Source: Arthrobacter sp. EPSL27 (lineage in GTDB: Bacteria; Actinomycetota; Actinomycetes; Actinomycetales; Micrococcaceae). Taken from it: 64,000 nucleotides of DNA. This document shows, in pieces, positions 60,792-64,000 of this stretch; within the stretch, counting starts at the first letter, position 1, and every line of letters begins with the position of its first letter. The stretch lies in contig NZ_LNUT01000005.1 in NCBI RefSeq assembly GCF_001512305.1, positions 251,090 through 315,089 of the forward strand, in the 5' to 3' direction. The position numbers and the translations under genes were made by a program. The notes beneath the pieces were generated by a model. It saw only the letters and a list, made by a program, of their open reading frames with translations. It made no database searches and was not told the origin of the DNA.

Positions 60792-61529
60792 GTGGCCAAG
60801 GCAGCACCGGCGGAACAGTTGAAGTTGCTCGAATTGCAGGGACTTGATGCGAAGCTCAAATCCCTGTTCAACCGCCGCCGGAGCCTTGAAAGCGACTCCC
60901 GCATCACCGATCTCGAAGCCGCCCTTGCTGTGGCCAACGGCGAACTGGGCGCCGCGAAGGTGGCCGTCCACGACGCCGAACTCGAGCTCAAGCGCGCCGA
61001 AGCGGACGTCGAGCAGGTGGCCTCCCGGATTGAACGCGACGAGGCCAGGCTCAACAGCGGCACCGGGCTGTCCAAGGACCTGGTGGCCCTGCAGCGCGAC
61101 CTTGTTTCCCTGAACAAGCGCCGCTCCGACCTTGAGGACGTGGAACTGGAAGTCCTGGAGCGGCTCGATTCCCTCCGCCTGCGCCAGGCTTCCCAGCAGC
61201 AGATCGTAGACGACATCCAGGGCTCCTTCGGGGCCATCCGTGCCGAGCTGGACGAGAAGCTCGCCGAGATTGCCGCCGAGGCCACCGTGGTGCGCGGCAA
61301 GCGTGCCAAGTTCGCCGACGGCCTGGACGCCGGACTGCTGGCCATCTACGAGAAGACCCTTGCCAAGCGCGGGGTCGGCGCGGCCCGCCTCTTCCACGGA
61401 ACGTCCGAGGGGTCCGGCATGCAGCTGAGCCCGGGAGACCTCGCCGACATCAAGGCCGCAGCGGAGGACGACATTGTCTTCTGCCCGGACTCCGGCTGCA
61501 TCCTGGTCCGCTCCGCCGAATGGGCCTAG
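60792..61529 (+). CDS. coiled-coil protein with degenerate C4 zinc ribbon
   Basis: 245 aa. A long antiparallel coiled coil (~10-165) precedes a C-terminal zinc-ribbon-like domain of the CT398/YbjN-type family found next to Nif3 genes. In typical members the ribbon has two CxxC pairs; here the first is replaced by SEGSG and only CPDSGC remains near residue 232, so zinc binding is doubtful. GTG start with GGAGG upstream. Confidence 0.85.
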   Translation: MAKAAPAEQLKLLELQGLDAKLKSLFNRRRSLESDSRITDLEAALAVANGELGAAKVAVHDAELELKRAEADVEQVASRIERDEARLNSGTGLSKDLVALQRDLVSLNKRRSDLEDVELEVLERLDSLRLRQASQQQIVDDIQGSFGAIRAELDEKLAEIAAEATVVRGKRAKFADGLDAGLLAIYEKTLAKRGVGAARLFHGTSEGSGMQLSPGDLADIKAAAEDDIVFCPDSGCILVRSAEWA

Positions 61530-61579
61530 GACCCTGCTGACCGCGGGGCAGCTGTCCCGCAAGCCGGGCACCTGTCCCG

Positions 61580-62344
61580 CTAGCCGGGCAGGATGATGTT
61601 GAGGGCGTGCGGCTTCCGGGCCGTGCCCTCGACAAGCTCCGCGGTCCACTTCTCGGCCGCGGCCTTCTGCAGCTGCGCGGGGGTCTGCGGCGCCTTGCCC
61701 CTCCGGGCCAGCAGGTGCCGGGCCAGCTCGCCGCGGGTGTGTTTGGCGAAGTGGCTGACCACCTTCCGCACGCCGCCCGCCTCCGTGAACACGTTCACGG
61801 CAACGGTCTGCGCCGGCGGGGGAGCCCACGCCGCGGCGTACGTGCTCGAGCGGCAGTCCACCAGCAGCTCCCCGTCCGCGGCCTCCGCGAGGGCCGCCGA
61901 AAGCTGCGGCTTCCAGAACGACGCAAGGCGACCGACGTCGGGCAGTGCGGTCCCCATGGAAAGCCGGTAGGCGGGCACACGGTCGCCGAACCGGATGGCT
62001 CCCCAGAGTGCGGAGATCACCAGGACGGTTTCATCGGCCTTGCGCTTCTGCGCCGGCGTCAGGGAGTCGTAGCCCAGCGCGTCGTACAGAACGCCGGAGT
62101 AGACCTGGTGGGCGGGGGCGGCCGGCTCGGCGTGCAGCCGGGTGTTGCGGTCGACGTCGGCCTGCAGCGAGGGCCCCACGCCCAGGAGCGACAGCGCGTC
62201 CTGGTGCGCACTGACCGTTCCGAGCCCGTCCAGCACCTTGGCGCGGCAGGCGTTCAGCGCGGGAAAGCTCAGGGCGGACCAGTCGATGGTGTCGCCGGCC
62301 GTGGCGGGGGTCTTGCCTTCGGAGGGCGGGAGCAGAATCAGCAC
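61580..62344 (-). CDS. yaaA: peroxide stress protein YaaA (UPF0246)
   Basis: 254 aa. MLILLPPSEGKTPATAGDTI, YSGVLYDALGYDSL, VLVISALWGAIRFGDRVPAY and VVSHFAKHTRGELARHLL are the UPF0246 blocks; the family lowers intracellular iron-dependent damage in E. coli and binds DNA. GTG 62344 has TAAGAT (62356-62351 on the minus strand) ending 6 nt upstream: leaderless. The 3' end overlaps a short direct repeat (61544-61584). Confidence 0.9.
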   Translation of the reverse strand: MLILLPPSEGKTPATAGDTIDWSALSFPALNACRAKVLDGLGTVSAHQDALSLLGVGPSLQADVDRNTRLHAEPAAPAHQVYSGVLYDALGYDSLTPAQKRKADETVLVISALWGAIRFGDRVPAYRLSMGTALPDVGRLASFWKPQLSAALAEAADGELLVDCRSSTYAAAWAPPPAQTVAVNVFTEAGGVRKVVSHFAKHTRGELARHLLARRGKAPQTPAQLQKAAAEKWTAELVEGTARKPHALNIILPG

Positions 62345-62407
62345 CGGTCAATCTTAGCCGTGCGGTGTCCCCGTTCTCTGTGACTGCTGACCGGGCCCGG
62401 GTGCAGC

Positions 62408-63303
62408 TCAGCCGAGGTGGCGGCCCAGGAAAGCCAGCACGTCGGGCAGGATCGAACGCCAGTAGCTGTCGTCGTGCCCGCCGGGCTGGAACCCGCCGTC
62501 GACGGCGCCCGGCAGTCCGGCGCGGTAGTCCCGGACCGTGGCGGCCAGATCGTCCCCGGTGCCGCAGTCGATCCTCTTGGGCAGCGCCGCGAGGGCTGGC
62601 CGGAGCGCGAACACATTGTGGGCAGCGAAGTCGGCCGGGCCGTCGAAGGCGCCTTCCAGCCGCGGATCATATGCCGCCCAGACCGCGGGACTCATGGCCG
62701 CCACGGCCCGGACCCCGGGCAGCCTGCCCTGTGAGGCGAGCAGGAGGGCGCCGAAGCCTCCCATGGAAAGCCCGAACAGGCCGATCCTGCCGAGGTCGAA
62801 CCCCAGCCGGCCGAGCTGCGGCGCGAATTCCTGCACCAGCATCGCCTGGGTGTCGGTACCGTCTGCCCGGCGGTGCCACCAGGTGTCGCCGCCGTCCACG
62901 GCCGCCAGGGCAAACGGCGCGCCGCCCGCGGCGAGATGCCGCTCCAGGGCCTCAGCGCCAGCCAGGCCCTCCAACAGGACGGAGTGGTCGCCGCCGCGCC
63001 CGTGCAGGAACACCGCCACAGGCAGTTCGGGTTGCGCGCCGCCCGGCGGCAGGTCCGGCGCGGCCAGCGACCAGTGGGTGGCGGTCCCCGGACGGAAAGC
63101 GGAGACGAACTGGCCCGTGCTGGTGCGGACGGCCACAGCGGCGGCGGCGCCGAAACCGGGGCCGCCGCCGGGTTGGTGGGAGAGTCCGTCTCGACAGGGG
63201 TGAGCCCGGCCGTGCACGCCGTGAGCGCGGCCGTGCTCACCCCGGTCGAGACAGTTGCTGCCAGTTGCAGCAGCCGGCGCCGGGACAGGACGGACGGATC
63301 CAT
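62408..63303 (-). pseudogene. Tat-type lipoprotein alpha/beta-hydrolase (esterase) with frameshift
   Basis: From ATG 63303 the frame encodes DPSVLSRRRLLQLAATVSTG and a lipobox LTACTAG, a twin-arginine lipoprotein signal, then a Pro/Ala linker (DSPTNPAAAP). The esterase domain continues in the -1 frame from about 63165: VAVFLHGRGGD, GLFGLSMGGFGALL (nucleophile Ser) and QPGGHDDSYW (His). One base is missing, or a programmed shift is used, in the G/C run near 63157-63175. A GTG-initiated cytosolic form lacking the signal is the alternative. Confidence 0.75.
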
Positions 63304-63359
63304 GCCCCGATCTTAGGCCCGGCAGCCCGTCGTGTCGCAGGACGGGTCTGCGCTGACCG

Positions 63360-63365
63360 TAGAAT
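63360..63365 (+). promoter_or_regulatory. -10 box of rnpB
   Basis: TAGAAT ends 7 nt before the first base of the P1 stem of the RNase P RNA. No clear -35 element is visible. The promoter is back-to-back with the esterase gene start at 63303. Confidence 0.6.
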
Positions 63366-63372
63366 GGACTGC

Positions 63373-63770
63373 GGATGGGTTGACCAGGCGGCCGCGCGTC
63401 ACGCAAGTGGCTCGAGGAACGTCCGGGCTCCGCAGGGCAGGGTGGTGGGTAACGCCCACTCGGGGTAACCCGCAGGCCAGTGCCACAGAGAACAGACCGC
63501 CTGCATGCGGCGCGTGCTTGCGCGCGCGGCAGGGCAGGTAAGGGTGAAACGGTGGTGTAAGAGACCACCAGCTTCCCGGGTGACCGGGAAGGCTAGGTAA
63601 ACCCCACCCGGAGCAAGGCCAGACAGGGCACGTTTGAGGGCTGCCCGCCCGAGTGCCCGGGTAGGCTGCTGGAGGGCGTCGGCAACGGCGTTCGTAGATG
63701 GATGGCCGCTACTCCCGCGCTGGTAACGGCGCGGGAACACAGAACCCGGCGTATCGGTCAACCCATCCAC
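63373..63770 (+). ncRNA. rnpB: RNase P RNA (bacterial type A)
   Basis: About 398 nt. P1 is formed by GGATGGGTTGACC (63373-63385) and GGTCAACCCATCC (63756-63768). Universally conserved blocks are present in order: CGAGGAACGTCCGGGCTC (P3-P4 side, about 63412), GGGTGAAACGGTGG and AAGAGACCACC (specificity domain), and ACAGAACCCGGCGTATCGG near the 3' end. Processes the 5' ends of pre-tRNAs with the RnpA protein. Confidence 0.96.
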
Positions 63771-63976
63771 TCACTGAATCGTTGCGGCGGCAGCGCGGCG
63801 CCGCCGGCCTCCGACAGCGGCCCTGCCGGCCGCTTTTCCGCCCCGCCGCCCGCCCACCGGCCTCCTCCCGCTGTGCGTCAGACCAAACTGATTGCTTGAC
63901 ATCCTTTCTACGGAACCAGAGACTGCAGGGAACGCTTCAAGCAGCGGTGGATTTTGCGAACAGCATAGGAGCCAGA
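63771..63976 (+). promoter_or_regulatory. intergenic region after rnpB with a possible promoter
   Basis: GC-rich sequence with GCCGGC-type stems (about 63809-63840, ending CTTTTCC) likely ends rnpB. TTGACA (63896-63901) with GAGACT 17 nt later is a candidate promoter for the gene at 63977. No other gene seen. Confidence 0.4.
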
Positions 63977-64000
63977 ATGCCGGATGACGCAGCATACGAC
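63977..64000 (+). CDS. start of a gene cut by the window end
   Basis: ATG at 63977 preceded by AGGAG with 5-nt spacing; eight codons are visible (MPDDAAYD) before the sequence ends. Too short to identify. Confidence 0.55.

Overview
The window is high-GC DNA from an actinomycete, most likely Arthrobacter or Pseudarthrobacter (family Micrococcaceae). Supporting signs are the strong G/C bias at third codon positions, frequent GTG starts, many apparently leaderless genes with a TANNNT -10 box 6-7 nt before the start codon, and families such as DUF3090, DUF3052 and the AbiEi/DUF559 and DUF222-HNH proteins. No prophage, rRNA operon, CRISPR array or intact transposase gene is visible. RNA genes are one tRNA-Val(TAC) and the RNase P RNA.

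Layout. 0-7.7 kb holds metabolic genes: a Cys/Met PLP enzyme, a divergent MFS exporter/LysR pair, a nitronate monooxygenase, a BadF-type sugar kinase, a NUDIX hydrolase, and RsgA behind a 26-codon leader ORF. 7.9-11.5 kb is a four-gene quaternary-amine (OpuC/ProVWX-type) ABC operon. 11.6-23.7 kb is mostly core: an AlaA-type aminotransferase, PPK2, exonuclease VII (xseA, xseB), ispH, rmuC, ychF, a hydrolase/WYL-regulator pair, an SDR and DUF3090. 24-37 kb carries two consecutive oligopeptide ABC systems, each with a lipoprotein, two permeases and a fused double ATPase. In both, an intrinsic-terminator hairpin separates the lipoprotein gene from the permeases. 37-40.5 kb holds an SGNH hydrolase, typA and a small membrane protein.

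40.5-46 kb is the accessory stretch. A gene with an AbiEi-like winged helix and a DUF559 nuclease-like domain is bracketed on both sides by clusters of a CATG-centred palindromic repeat. The right-hand cluster ends close to a 38-codon stub of aceE (pyruvate dehydrogenase E1), whose remaining ~870 codons are absent here. The usual aceE neighbours, DUF3052 and ahpE, follow. Next come a sirtuin, tRNA-Val, a decayed DUF222/HNH gene and two small hypothetical genes.

46-57.5 kb is catabolic: a fumarylacetoacetate-hydrolase-family enzyme, an IclR regulator and an MHS transporter with a matching palindromic operator; then a 2-hydroxyacid dehydrogenase, an idonate/gluconate set (GarR-like, IdnO-like and IdnD-like dehydrogenases, a FadR-type regulator) and 6-phosphogluconate dehydrogenase. 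A 19-bp periodic repeat array lies at about 49.90-50.06 kb. 57.5-64 kb is core again: cysK-cysE, msrA, a Nif3-family protein, a coiled-coil protein with a degraded zinc ribbon, yaaA, a frameshifted Tat lipoprotein esterase, rnpB, and the first codons of a gene running off the end.
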